Assembly: GCA_028282325.1 (NCBI GenBank)
Contig: JANQID010000052.1
Coordinates: forward strand, 90,968-154,967
DNA length: 64,000 bases
Origin: Chloroflexaceae bacterium
Lineage (GTDB): Bacteria; Chloroflexota; Chloroflexia; Chloroflexales; Chloroflexaceae
Direction of reading: 5' to 3'
Each line of letters opens with the position of its first letter. Position 1 is the first letter of the stretch. Position numbers and translations under genes: made by a program. The notes beneath the pieces were generated by a model. The model did not search any database, was not told where the DNA came from, and was given only the letters and a program-made list of their open reading frames with translations. This document shows positions 42,000 to 50,795 of this stretch, piece by piece.

Positions 42000-44900
42000 C
42001 ACTGATCGCGATCCGCGGCGCCGGAATCGCTCGGCTCCAGCAGGCCCGCTATTACCGCGATCAAGGCGCGCAGTCCCATCGGCTTGGCCATGTAGACATT
42101 TGCCCCCGCCGCCAGACAACGCTCGCGATCGCCCGGCATCGCCAATGCAGTCATGGCGATGATCGGCACGTGCGCCGTCGCAGGGTCGGCCCGGATGTGC
42201 CGTATCGCCGTCAGTCCATCCATTTCGGGCATCTGGATATCCAGCACCACCACATCGGGCCGGGTCGCCCGCACCTGTTCCAGCGCCTCCCGACCCGTGC
42301 GCGCCGTCGCGACCTGGCAACCCTGCAGGGCGAGCAGATCGCGATAGAAGACGAGGGAGGGTTCGTGATCGTCGGCGATAACAACCCGCGGCGGCTTGAC
42401 CCAGGCGTGAACAGGCGGCGGCTCCTCGCTCTCCGTCGTTGCCACATTGTCGGCGGCTGACCAGGGCAGGCTGACGGTGAAGCGGCTGCCCTCGCCGGGA
42501 ACGCTTTCCAGGCTAACGCTTCCGCCGTGCAGATCGACTAGTCGGCGCACCAGCGTCAAGCCAAGCCCAACCCCGCCGTGCTTCCGCGAGAGTCCCCCCT
42601 CCACCTGGGTAAAAGGCTGAAAGAGCCGCGGATAGTCGTCCTCGGCGATGCCGACGCCGGTGTCCCAAACCACAAGTTGGATATGTTCATGCCTGTCGTC
42701 GAAGCTAACCTCCAGGCCGACCGTTCCGCCCGCCGGGGTAAATTTCACCGCGTTGTCGAGCAGGTTCACCAGGATCTGGGTCAGGCGGCGCTTGTCGGCG
42801 CGCACTCCCGTGATACCCTGTTCCATGCTACACATCAGGCGGATGTTCTTCTGATCCACTTTAGCCTGGACGAGCTGTATCGCCGCACGACAGAGGATGT
42901 CTACATTAATGGACTGAATATCAAGAATCTCTTTGCCGGACTCGATATAGGTCAGGTCGAGAATGTCGGAGAGGATCGCCAGCAGATGCTTCCCGCTCTG
43001 CGTCACCCTTGTCAGGGCCTCCTGCTGCCGGCTGCTGATCGGCCCGTAGATCTCTTCAGCCAGGCTTTCAGTAAACCCGAGAATGATGCTGAGCGGAGTG
43101 CGCAATTCGTGGCTTATCATCGCCAGGAACTCATCCTTGAGCTGCAACGCGCGGGTCAACTCGGCGTTGGCGCGGCTCAGGGCTTCGGCATGGGATTGCA
43201 GTGTCGCCTCGTTATGTTTGCGCGCGGTAATGTCCTGGGTTGTTATGATCCCTAAAACCAGCGCGCCTCGCTCATCGTACACCGGTGTGCCGTTAATGGC
43301 GAACCACCGTTCCGTACCTTGTCCGGTCGGTCGCATACACAGCTCGATTTCCGCAAATGACTCGCCGCGCAGCACCCGATGCGCCGGCCATTCGTCCGGT
43401 GGCAACGCTTGCTTATGAGTGTCGTGCGGCAGGAGATCCGCCGCATGATCCACTGCGGATAGCGTTGTCGGTGCATTCTCGCTCTCCAGGTTGGCCAGAC
43501 GCAGGGCGGCCTCATTGATGATCGCAATAGCGCCATCCGGGGTGAAAGCGACTACCCCCTCGTGTATCGTACGCACGATTGCAGCGAGCTGCTGGCGTTC
43601 GTACTCCAGCGCGCGCTGGGACTGCAAGCGCTCGGTCTCATCCGAGAAGATGGTATAGGCCTGCGTCGGCTTTGTTTCTCCGGGGCGGAATTGCGGCACA
43701 GCCTGAATGTTTATCCAACGGTACGACTCGGAGGCCGAATTATAGATGCCCATAACTACATCACGAATCTCTTGCCCCGTGCGTAGCGCCTCTATCGCAG
43801 GATGATCCTCCTTGGGAAATGGCGTGCCATCTTCGTGGATCGCGCGCCAGTGCGGATCTAGCGAAGCGCATCTTCGCATCTGAGCATTGCTTAGTCCCAG
43901 AATGCGTTCAGCCGCCGGATTGGCTTCTGTTACTTGTCCATCGACATCGTGGTAGACAACGCCCTGGGCCATCGTCTCGAACAAGGTGCGGTAGCGCGTT
44001 TCGCTCTCGTACAACGCCGCCTCGGCGTGCTTGATCGGGGTGATGTCGTTGACAGTCACCCCGACGCCGGCGACCTCACCCGTCGGTTCAGGCACGGGAA
44101 AGCAGCTGAGCAGCCATGTGTGGAGGACGCCATCCTTCGCTTTGCCGTACAACTCCAGATCCTGCACCGCCGCGCCGGTTGCCAGCACCTGACGCATCGT
44201 CGGCTCGATCTGCACAGCCAGTTGTGGAATTATCTCGCCCAGCGAGCGCCCCAGGTGCTCGGCAGGTGTTCGCCCGTTGAGTGTGGCGAGTGCCGGGTTG
44301 ATGAGCACATAGCGCAGATCGCGATCAAGATAGCCAATCCCGAACGGTGCGCTGGTGATCAGCGCGTCGAGTCGAGCCAGCGCCTCGGCTGCGCTGCGCC
44401 GCGCCGCCTGGCCGTCCACCCGTAAGCGAGCCTGAACCAACGCCTCCGCACCGCGCCGGGCCAGCGCTTCGGCCAGGGCGAGGTCGTCGGCGTCATAACG
44501 ACGTTCTTCCGTAGTGATACCCAGCAGCATAACGCCGAGGACCTTGCCCTGCGTCGCGAGCGGCACGAGCAGCGCCGAGCGCGGGGCGAGTGAACCAAGT
44601 TCGAGAGCCGGATCCAGTGTCGCCTCGGCGAGCGGGCGGGACGTGCCGGTACGCAACACAGTGCCCAACAAGCTTGCCTCGTCCTCCGAGTTCGCCGGAG
44701 CGGGAAACTGTGCCGGTGGCAGCGGCGTGATCGGGTCGCCGTGGAATGCGGCGGCGGGGCGCGCTATGCCATCCGCGTCGAGCAGATAGAGGACGCAGAC
44801 ATCGGCCAGGTTGGGCAGCGGCTGGCGGGCGATTACTTCGATCACGGCGGCGACATCGAGATCGGGGCTGAGCGCCTGGCTAATGGCGAGGTGCATAGCC

Positions 44901-46051
44901 TGGGCGGGCGGGCGTCGCTTCTCGGCGCTGATGTCACGGGTTACGCCGAACGAACGCACCAGACGGCCGGCGTCGTCACGCTGCGCCTCTCCGCTGACCT
45001 CGACCCAGATGAGCCGCCCGTCGTCGGTGAACATTCGAAACTCCGTCCGGTATGCGCCGCCGTGTTGTAATGCTGTCGCGACTGCCTGCTCATAGGTCGC
45101 CAGGTCAGAGGGATAGACCATGCGGATCAATTCATCGAGCGTGCGGGTTAGCCGGTCGGGTGCGAAGCCGAACACATTCGACGCCGTCTCGCTGAAGGTC
45201 ATCGTATTGGCGGGAATGTCCCATTCCCACGCCACGAGGTTAGCCGCGGCGAGAGCATGGCGGAGGCGCTGGTTGTTCGCCCGAAGCGCGGCGTCTGCCT
45301 TGCGTTGGGCCGTTACCTCCACGATGGTCAGGCAAAAACCCGGCGCCCCGGCGTCCGGCAGCGTTAGCGGATGCACGTCAGCCTGCCAGACGCGTGATGT
45401 GGCGGCGTCCGCCAGTTCAAGCGAGCCAGATGGGCATCCGGTTGCCAGCGTCTGAGCGCAAGGCTCCGCCAGCAATGCCGCTAAATCGGGCCAGAGCGTG
45501 GAGAGCGGCTGCTCGTGCAACGCTGCCGGCGGGCGGTTCAGCATCGTCGCCAGAACAGCATTCGCCTGGATGAGGCGTAGATCTGCGTCTACCACGGCTG
45601 CGCCAATCGGGAGCGCTTCCAGCATAGAACTGAGCAGTGCTGACGTATGGTCGCGCTCGCGGGCCAGGCGAACGGACTCAATGACGCGCTGGATAGTCAG
45701 GTGCAGGCGTTCAGGCGTGAGTCCATCTTTGATCAGGTAGTCTTGAGCGCCGCACCGAAGTGCCTCGATTGCGAGCATCTCATTGCCCTTCCCGATGAGC
45801 AGCACCACTGGCACATCGCTCTGCTCGCGGATGGATTCGAGCACTGCCAGGCCGTCGCTATCGGGCAGGCGATAGTCGAGCAGCACACAATCGGGCGGTG
45901 CGCCTCGGCAGGCGACGAGGGCGCGGTCGGCGCGGTCGACCTCCGTAATGGTGTAAGCGGCGAGAGAGCATTGAGCGAGGAAGCGATGTACAGCCGATCG
46001 GTCTTCCGGCGAATCGTCGACAACCAGCACATCGAGCGTGGATGAGTTCAT
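41999..46051 (-). CDS. Multi-PAS hybrid sensor histidine kinase (REC-PAS-GAF-PAS-HK-REC)
   Basis: A 1350-residue cytoplasmic hybrid kinase with no membrane segments. Domains in order: N-terminal receiver (about 1-125, phospho-Asp59 in VLLDYRLPDSDG, Lys108); PAS about 145-255; PAS about 270-380; GAF about 390-545; PAS domains about 560-680, 690-810 and 820-940; HisKA with His981 in MISHELRTPLS; HATPase_c about 1085-1195 (NLLDNAVKF, WDTGVGIAEDD, HGGVGLGLTLV); C-terminal receiver with Asp1271 in VVLDIQMPEMDG. Two receivers flanking the kinase imply a multi-step phosphorelay. Output partner unknown; the lone receiver at 7055 is one candidate by inference only. It has the high GC of this segment. 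Confidence 0.92.
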   Translation of the reverse strand: MNSSTLDVLVVDDSPEDRSAVHRFLAQCSLAAYTITEVDRADRALVACRGAPPDCVLLDYRLPDSDGLAVLESIREQSDVPVVLLIGKGNEMLAIEALRCGAQDYLIKDGLTPERLHLTIQRVIESVRLARERDHTSALLSSMLEALPIGAAVVDADLRLIQANAVLATMLNRPPAALHEQPLSTLWPDLAALLAEPCAQTLATGCPSGSLELADAATSRVWQADVHPLTLPDAGAPGFCLTIVEVTAQRKADAALRANNQRLRHALAAANLVAWEWDIPANTMTFSETASNVFGFAPDRLTRTLDELIRMVYPSDLATYEQAVATALQHGGAYRTEFRMFTDDGRLIWVEVSGEAQRDDAGRLVRSFGVTRDISAEKRRPPAQAMHLAISQALSPDLDVAAVIEVIARQPLPNLADVCVLYLLDADGIARPAAAFHGDPITPLPPAQFPAPANSEDEASLLGTVLRTGTSRPLAEATLDPALELGSLAPRSALLVPLATQGKVLGVMLLGITTEERRYDADDLALAEALARRGAEALVQARLRVDGQAARRSAAEALARLDALITSAPFGIGYLDRDLRYVLINPALATLNGRTPAEHLGRSLGEIIPQLAVQIEPTMRQVLATGAAVQDLELYGKAKDGVLHTWLLSCFPVPEPTGEVAGVGVTVNDITPIKHAEAALYESETRYRTLFETMAQGVVYHDVDGQVTEANPAAERILGLSNAQMRRCASLDPHWRAIHEDGTPFPKEDHPAIEALRTGQEIRDVVMGIYNSASESYRWINIQAVPQFRPGETKPTQAYTIFSDETERLQSQRALEYERQQLAAIVRTIHEGVVAFTPDGAIAIINEAALRLANLESENAPTTLSAVDHAADLLPHDTHKQALPPDEWPAHRVLRGESFAEIELCMRPTGQGTERWFAINGTPVYDERGALVLGIITTQDITARKHNEATLQSHAEALSRANAELTRALQLKDEFLAMISHELRTPLSIILGFTESLAEEIYGPISSRQQEALTRVTQSGKHLLAILSDILDLTYIESGKEILDIQSINVDILCRAAIQLVQAKVDQKNIRLMCSMEQGITGVRADKRRLTQILVNLLDNAVKFTPAGGTVGLEVSFDDRHEHIQLVVWDTGVGIAEDDYPRLFQPFTQVEGGLSRKHGGVGLGLTLVRRLVDLHGGSVSLESVPGEGSRFTVSLPWSAADNVATTESEEPPPVHAWVKPPRVVIADDHEPSLVFYRDLLALQGCQVATARTGREALEQVRATRPDVVVLDIQMPEMDGLTAIRHIRADPATAHVPIIAMTALAMPGDRERCLAAGANVYMAKPMGLRALIAVIAGLLEPSDSGAADRDQ

Positions 46052-46348
46052 CAGATACTATACTCCTCCTGGGGAGATGCGCAAACATCCGTCGCGCTGC
46101 CCATCTGGCGCAGGCAGACGTATCGCGGTAGCGATCGCGACCGGATTGCATCAACCGACCGATCCGAATGCGTATCCTGGCAGGCGGGTCAGGTAATTTG
46201 CTATAGCGTGATCACAAATGAGCTATGCACATTATACGACACAATTTACAAACCAATGGAGTTCCTGAACACCCTGGCACAGAATCAGGTGATCGACTGG
46301 GGATTGCGATGTTACTGCACTGAAGCGGCTTTCAGCAAGCCCTTCCGA

Positions 46349-47458
46349 TCACAGTATCACCATGTCGTCGCGGTGAACAACTTCGGGGCCGTAATCGTAG
46401 CCGAGCGTTTCGGCAATCTGAGCGGACTGGCGACCTTTGATCAGATCAAGGTCGGCGGCGCGATATTGGGTCATACCACGCGCGATTTCGTGGCCGTCGG
46501 GCGCGTAGATGCGAATGGTCTGCCCGCGGTCGAAGCTTCCTTCCACAGAGAGGAGGCCGGCAGGCAACAGACTCTTGCCCTTCTCGGTCAGCGCCCGCAC
46601 TGCGCCCTGATCCACCAGCACCTGACTGTGACGCACCGTTTCGGCCAGCAGCCAGCGTTTGCGCGATTCCAGGTGGTTGATCGTCGTTGCGAAGCGCGTA
46701 CCGAGCGGTTCGCCGTCGGCCACGCGCAGCAACGCGTCGGTCTGCCCGCCATCAGCGATCACCACCGTAGTGCCCGAACGCGTGGCCAGGTCGGCGGCCT
46801 GAAGCTTGGTGCGCATACCGCCGGTGCCGCGATGGGTGCCGGCTTCGCCGGCCAGCGCCCAGATGCGTTCGTCAATCTCTGTCACCAGCGGAACAAGTGT
46901 GGCGTTGGGGTCGTGGCGCGGGTTGGCGTTGTACAGCCCGGCAATGTCGGTGAGAATCAGCAGCAAGTCGGCATCGACCAGATTCGCCACCAGCGCCGAG
47001 AGGTTGTCATTGTCGCCGACGCGGATCTCGGCGGTGACGACGGCGTCATTCTCGTTGATGATCGGCACGATGTTGTGTTCGATACAGTGAACCAGCGTAT
47101 TGCGCGCGTTCAGATAACGTCGCCGCTCGCGCAAATCGTCGCGAGTGAGCAGCGCCTGGGCCACGGCCAGACCGTAGATATCAAACAGTTGCTCGTAGAG
47201 ATGCATCAGGCGACTCTGGCCGACGGCGGCGAACATCTGCTTGAGCGGTACACTGCGCCGTCGGTTGCCGACGAGTCCCATCCGCTCGCGCCCCGAAGCC
47301 ACCGCGCCCGACGACACCAGCAGCACCCGCGCGCCGCGCGTGTGCAGCGTTGCTACTTGGCGCGCCAGATCGACCATAAACGGACGGTTGAGCCGGTCGG
47401 TTCCGGCAGTTAGCACGCTGGTGCCGATCTTCACAACAATGCGTCTGGGTTGAGTCAT
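46349..47458 (-). CDS. proB: Glutamate 5-kinase
   Basis: First step of proline synthesis: glutamate + ATP gives glutamyl 5-phosphate. The 369-residue protein has the amino-acid-kinase domain (VVKIGTSVLT, VSSGAVASGRERM, NENDAVVTAEIRVGDNDNLSALVA, GTGGMRTKLQAA) and the C-terminal PUA domain (about 275-360, GSFDRGQTIRIYAPDG). The length is that of the full two-domain enzyme. proA is not adjacent. No clear ribosome-binding site before the ATG. The stretch 46052-46348 between it and the kinase gene shows nothing recognisable. Confidence 0.95.
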   Translation of the reverse strand: MTQPRRIVVKIGTSVLTAGTDRLNRPFMVDLARQVATLHTRGARVLLVSSGAVASGRERMGLVGNRRRSVPLKQMFAAVGQSRLMHLYEQLFDIYGLAVAQALLTRDDLRERRRYLNARNTLVHCIEHNIVPIINENDAVVTAEIRVGDNDNLSALVANLVDADLLLILTDIAGLYNANPRHDPNATLVPLVTEIDERIWALAGEAGTHRGTGGMRTKLQAADLATRSGTTVVIADGGQTDALLRVADGEPLGTRFATTINHLESRKRWLLAETVRHSQVLVDQGAVRALTEKGKSLLPAGLLSVEGSFDRGQTIRIYAPDGHEIARGMTQYRAADLDLIKGRQSAQIAETLGYDYGPEVVHRDDMVIL

Positions 47459-47557
47459 AGCAATAAAACGTGAGTGCCTATCTGATACCGCGTTCGGTTT
47501 ACGAGTCGAGGCATGTCAGGTCTCTGCGTATGTTTTTCGATTGACCGCTGGCGATCA

Positions 47558-48532
47558 TCAAGGTGCATCATACTCCGCCGGTTCGGCGTTGCGCAGGGCG
47601 ATAATCTCGCGACGCAGACGGTCACGCTCGGCGTGCTCCTGGAAGCGGTCGCCGACACGCAACTGATACTTGCAAAACGCCAGTTCGGTGATCAGATGGT
47701 GCATTCGGCCAACCTGGCGATAATGCGTGAGGCCATCGCGCAACAGGGCGTTGAGCAAAGCACGCGTGCGACGCGGCGCGGAAATCGCCTCGGCGTAATC
47801 TTCGGGCGTGATCGTGCCGAGCATAATCTCCTCGCCCAACTCCTGCACCATCCAGCGCTTTTCATGCCGCCAGGTCAATACGGCCACGGCCAGTACCACC
47901 AGCACCCCCGCCGACTGCACGAGCCACGAGAGCGCCAGGCCGATCCACTCCTGGCTCACCGCATAGTTGTGCAGGCTGTGCAACGCGATGGCGGCGAGCA
48001 GGCTCAACGGGAGGGCGACATAGCCCAGCCAGCGCTGTGGCGCATAACGCACCGCGCCTAGAGTCAGCCCGACAATGCTGGTGAAGAAGGCGTGATTCAG
48101 CCCAAAGACGACGCCGCGCAGCCAGAACAGCACGCCGAAGTCGTCGGGGTAGGCTATAAAGAAGAGCAAGTTCTCGGTCATCGAGAAACCGAAGCCGATC
48201 AGTGCGCCATACACGATTCCATCGAGTGCGCCGTCGAACTCACGCCGGGCGAACAGAAACAACGCCACCAGAGCCAGCGCTTTGATCGGCTCCTCGACCA
48301 GCGGGGCGAGTCCCCAGATGGCGACGTTCGGCCCCAGCGGCGAGGCATCAAATGGCGTTGCCAGGATCACCTCGAACAAGATCGCCAGCACAATCGCCGG
48401 CAGCGAGCCCCAGAGAAAGGCGGCGACCAGCAGATGCAGCGGCTCCTTCTCGTAGCGATCCAGCCACCAGATCAGCAGCGTGTAAATGAGCGTGGGCGCG
48501 CCCGCGCCGAGGAGGGCGATAAAGGTGAACAT
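47558..48532 (-). CDS. PrsW family glutamic-type intramembrane protease
   Basis: A 324-residue membrane protein with about seven or eight helices. PrsW motifs are intact: PLVEEPIKAL with the catalytic Glu pair, EFDGALDGIVYGALIGFGFSMTEN, LNHAFFTS and ALHSLHNY. The family cleaves transmembrane anti-sigma factors or other membrane proteins. A C-terminal soluble extension of about 90 residues (EDYAEAISAPRRTRALLNALL) is added after the last helix. It is upstream of proB on the same strand; no obvious anti-sigma substrate is nearby. Confidence 0.9.
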   Translation of the reverse strand: MFTFIALLGAGAPTLIYTLLIWWLDRYEKEPLHLLVAAFLWGSLPAIVLAILFEVILATPFDASPLGPNVAIWGLAPLVEEPIKALALVALFLFARREFDGALDGIVYGALIGFGFSMTENLLFFIAYPDDFGVLFWLRGVVFGLNHAFFTSIVGLTLGAVRYAPQRWLGYVALPLSLLAAIALHSLHNYAVSQEWIGLALSWLVQSAGVLVVLAVAVLTWRHEKRWMVQELGEEIMLGTITPEDYAEAISAPRRTRALLNALLRDGLTHYRQVGRMHHLITELAFCKYQLRVGDRFQEHAERDRLRREIIALRNAEPAEYDAP

Positions 48533-48628
48533 GGGCGTCTTCTACATAGCAAAGTGAGCGACTTAACCGCGTGGAGACGCGCCGTTCTCTCATTGCGCGT
48601 CGGCGATTAGACGAACCCAGACGAGCGA

Positions 48629-50455
48629 TTACTCATCCGGCGGGAGCGGCGCAATGCCGAGCCGGGCCAGCCACTCCGGCGGCGGGTCGCCCTGGCTGTT
48701 CCAGCCGTGGCGTTGATAATATTCCGCAAGCAGATCGTCGATGGGCGGCAGATGCCCGGCGGCGGGGCCAGCTTCCAGCGTCTCGTCGCGCCAGCGAGCG
48801 GGAAGCTCGTCGACCGCGCCGTTGTCGCTATAGCGGCGGGCGAATAGCCGCTCAACGGTGAGGATGCGCTCACCGAGCATAATCATATCGGCGCCGCTTA
48901 TCGTATGCCCGGTTGTCGCGGCGATCAATGCAAGCGCCTCGCCCGGCGAAACCTGGTAGGCCATCAATCCCAGGCGGCGGCAGAGACCGAGCGCGTCGAG
49001 CACCGCGGCAAAACGCTCGTGCCAGATCAAGCGGCGCACCTTCGCCGTCGTCGTGCGCGGGCCGTCCGACTCGTTGGGCAGCCAGTTGGGCAACTCGTCA
49101 ACCAGTTCCTCGTAATTCATCGCATAGCGAAAATCGCCGCCAATCGCCGCCGTCGCCATCGCCAGGCCAATACCATTCAACGCACGGGGGTCAAGCGCGG
49201 GCATCGCCAAACCTTTGACCTGGGGCGCGAAATCGGCGCTGCCCCAGAAAATTTCCCGCATCTCGCCGATGCCTAGCGAGATCACATCGCGTTTCTGTTG
49301 GAGCTGCACAATGCGATCGATGGCGGCGATAACGGCGTTGGCATCGCCCCACGACAGATTCCGCGTCGGCGTCAACCCTGTCTCCTGGATCTCCATCATA
49401 AACGCGATCGCCGCGCTGGTCGAAGCTGGATCAAGCCCCAGGCGCAGGCAGCGGTCGGCGATGGCGATGAGCGCGTCGGGGTTGGTGATGCCGCAGCGTG
49501 CGCCAAATCCGGCGATGATCTCCAGCTCAGGCTGAGGGTAGCCCGGCGATCCCGTCGCTGTTTCCGAGCGTCGCGCGTAATCGAAGTAACATGGCATCGG
49601 GCATTCAGCGCAGCCCCGGCTCTCACGGCGCCCGCGTGCGAGTAACGCCAGTCGCAATGACTGCGTGCCATCGCTCACATCGTCGCTCTGACCGTTGCGC
49701 TCGGTGATTGCGCCCTGCTCAATCGCTGCGGCGAAAAAGCGACTGGAGCCAACCTGGCTAATATCGCGGGCTAACGAACTATTGTCAACACGACGGCGAG
49801 TTATATCAAGCGCAAGCTGCAATTTGCGTTCGTCGGCGGCAGGCGACGGAGCGGCGTCGCGCACGGTAATCGCTTTGATGCGCTTGTTCGCCATCACCGC
49901 GCCGGCCCCTGCCGGCTCAGCCATATAGCGGCCTTCGGCGACAATGCTGGCATAGGCCACCTTCGACTCGGCGGCAGGGCCGATGCAGACGACACGCGTG
50001 TCCCTGCTAAGCTCGGCTCGCAGCGTAGCGGCAGTGGCCTGCGTATCCATTCCCTCCAGATGGCTGGCCGATCGTATTCGCACCTGCTCGCCGACAATAT
50101 CAATACAACTCCACTCGGCGGCTTGCCCGGCAATCACCAGCGCGTCATATCCGGCCCGGCGCAGAGCCGATCCCCAATGACCCTGCGCCCAGCCGTAGCC
50201 GATACTCCCCGTCAACGGGGAGCGCGTGCCGACAATAAAGCCGCCGTTGGCAAATGCGGCGACGCCGGCCAGCGGACCGGCGGCAAACACGAGCAAATTC
50301 TCGGCGGCGAGCGGCGCGGTATCAACTGGAAGCTGGTTGTAGAGGATCCAGGCAACCAAGCCTCGCCCACCTAGATAATTGCGCTCCACCTGATCAGGTA
50401 GTTCCTGTCGTGTCGTACCCTGACCGAGCCGGATCGTGAGTGTGCGCAAGGTCAT
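48629..50455 (-). CDS. Aldehyde:ferredoxin oxidoreductase (tungsten bis-pterin family)
   Basis: Oxidises aldehydes to acids, or the reverse, with ferredoxin at a tungsten bis-molybdopterin site. The 608-residue protein carries the [4Fe-4S] ligands C282AECPMPC289 and Cys492 in LDALGLCRR, the N-terminal cofactor loop NYLGGRGLVAWILY, and NGGFIVGTRSPLTGSIGYGWAQG. The ATG at 50455 is preferred over the longer frame to 50533. It is divergent from a cNMP-binding polyferredoxin gene (50796), a plausible electron partner or sensor. The exact member (AOR, FOR, GAPOR or WOR5-like) is not clear. Confidence 0.9.
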   Translation of the reverse strand: MTLRTLTIRLGQGTTRQELPDQVERNYLGGRGLVAWILYNQLPVDTAPLAAENLLVFAAGPLAGVAAFANGGFIVGTRSPLTGSIGYGWAQGHWGSALRRAGYDALVIAGQAAEWSCIDIVGEQVRIRSASHLEGMDTQATAATLRAELSRDTRVVCIGPAAESKVAYASIVAEGRYMAEPAGAGAVMANKRIKAITVRDAAPSPAADERKLQLALDITRRRVDNSSLARDISQVGSSRFFAAAIEQGAITERNGQSDDVSDGTQSLRLALLARGRRESRGCAECPMPCYFDYARRSETATGSPGYPQPELEIIAGFGARCGITNPDALIAIADRCLRLGLDPASTSAAIAFMMEIQETGLTPTRNLSWGDANAVIAAIDRIVQLQQKRDVISLGIGEMREIFWGSADFAPQVKGLAMPALDPRALNGIGLAMATAAIGGDFRYAMNYEELVDELPNWLPNESDGPRTTTAKVRRLIWHERFAAVLDALGLCRRLGLMAYQVSPGEALALIAATTGHTISGADMIMLGERILTVERLFARRYSDNGAVDELPARWRDETLEAGPAAGHLPPIDDLLAEYYQRHGWNSQGDPPPEWLARLGIAPLPPDE

Positions 50456-50795
50456 ATGTATCTCTACCGCTCTGGAATATGCCCAATACGTGTTTATACG
50501 ACGCGCCGCAACAAAAGCGCTGGTATTGTACACTATACGCAGTCCGCGATCAACGCTGCGTGAGTCTGCACCGGGGCATACGCCAGGCCGCTATTTCGGC
50601 AGACCGACTGCGAACAATGTCACAAACGTCTTGGCGGCTTGTGGTACAATGATCGCGATGTCCCCTGGCCGAACGAATATGCTAACCCTCCTGCATCAAC
50701 AGTGTGCTTCACGACCAGCTTGCATTGCCAGGCAGAGAACATCACACACTTTGCATTATTTATACTTGTGAAAACAGTAATAATGTAGGAATACG
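50456..50795. promoter_or_regulatory. Divergent control region between AOR and the cNMP/ferredoxin gene
   Basis: A 340-base divergent region without a gene. An inverted repeat CATTATT/AATAATG (50754-50760 with 50779-50785) flanks TATACTTGTGAAAACAG just before the cNMP/ferredoxin start and could be an operator or leader hairpin. No FNR- or CRP-like consensus was convincing by eye. Confidence 0.4.

Noticed and set aside
42578..43255. 225-codon plus-strand frame opposite the hybrid kinase
   Set aside because: Antisense of the HATPase/HisKA-coding region; no independent motif.
46208..47413. 401-codon plus-strand frame opposite proB
   Set aside because: Long only because of GC-rich antisense codons; proB motifs on the other strand are complete.
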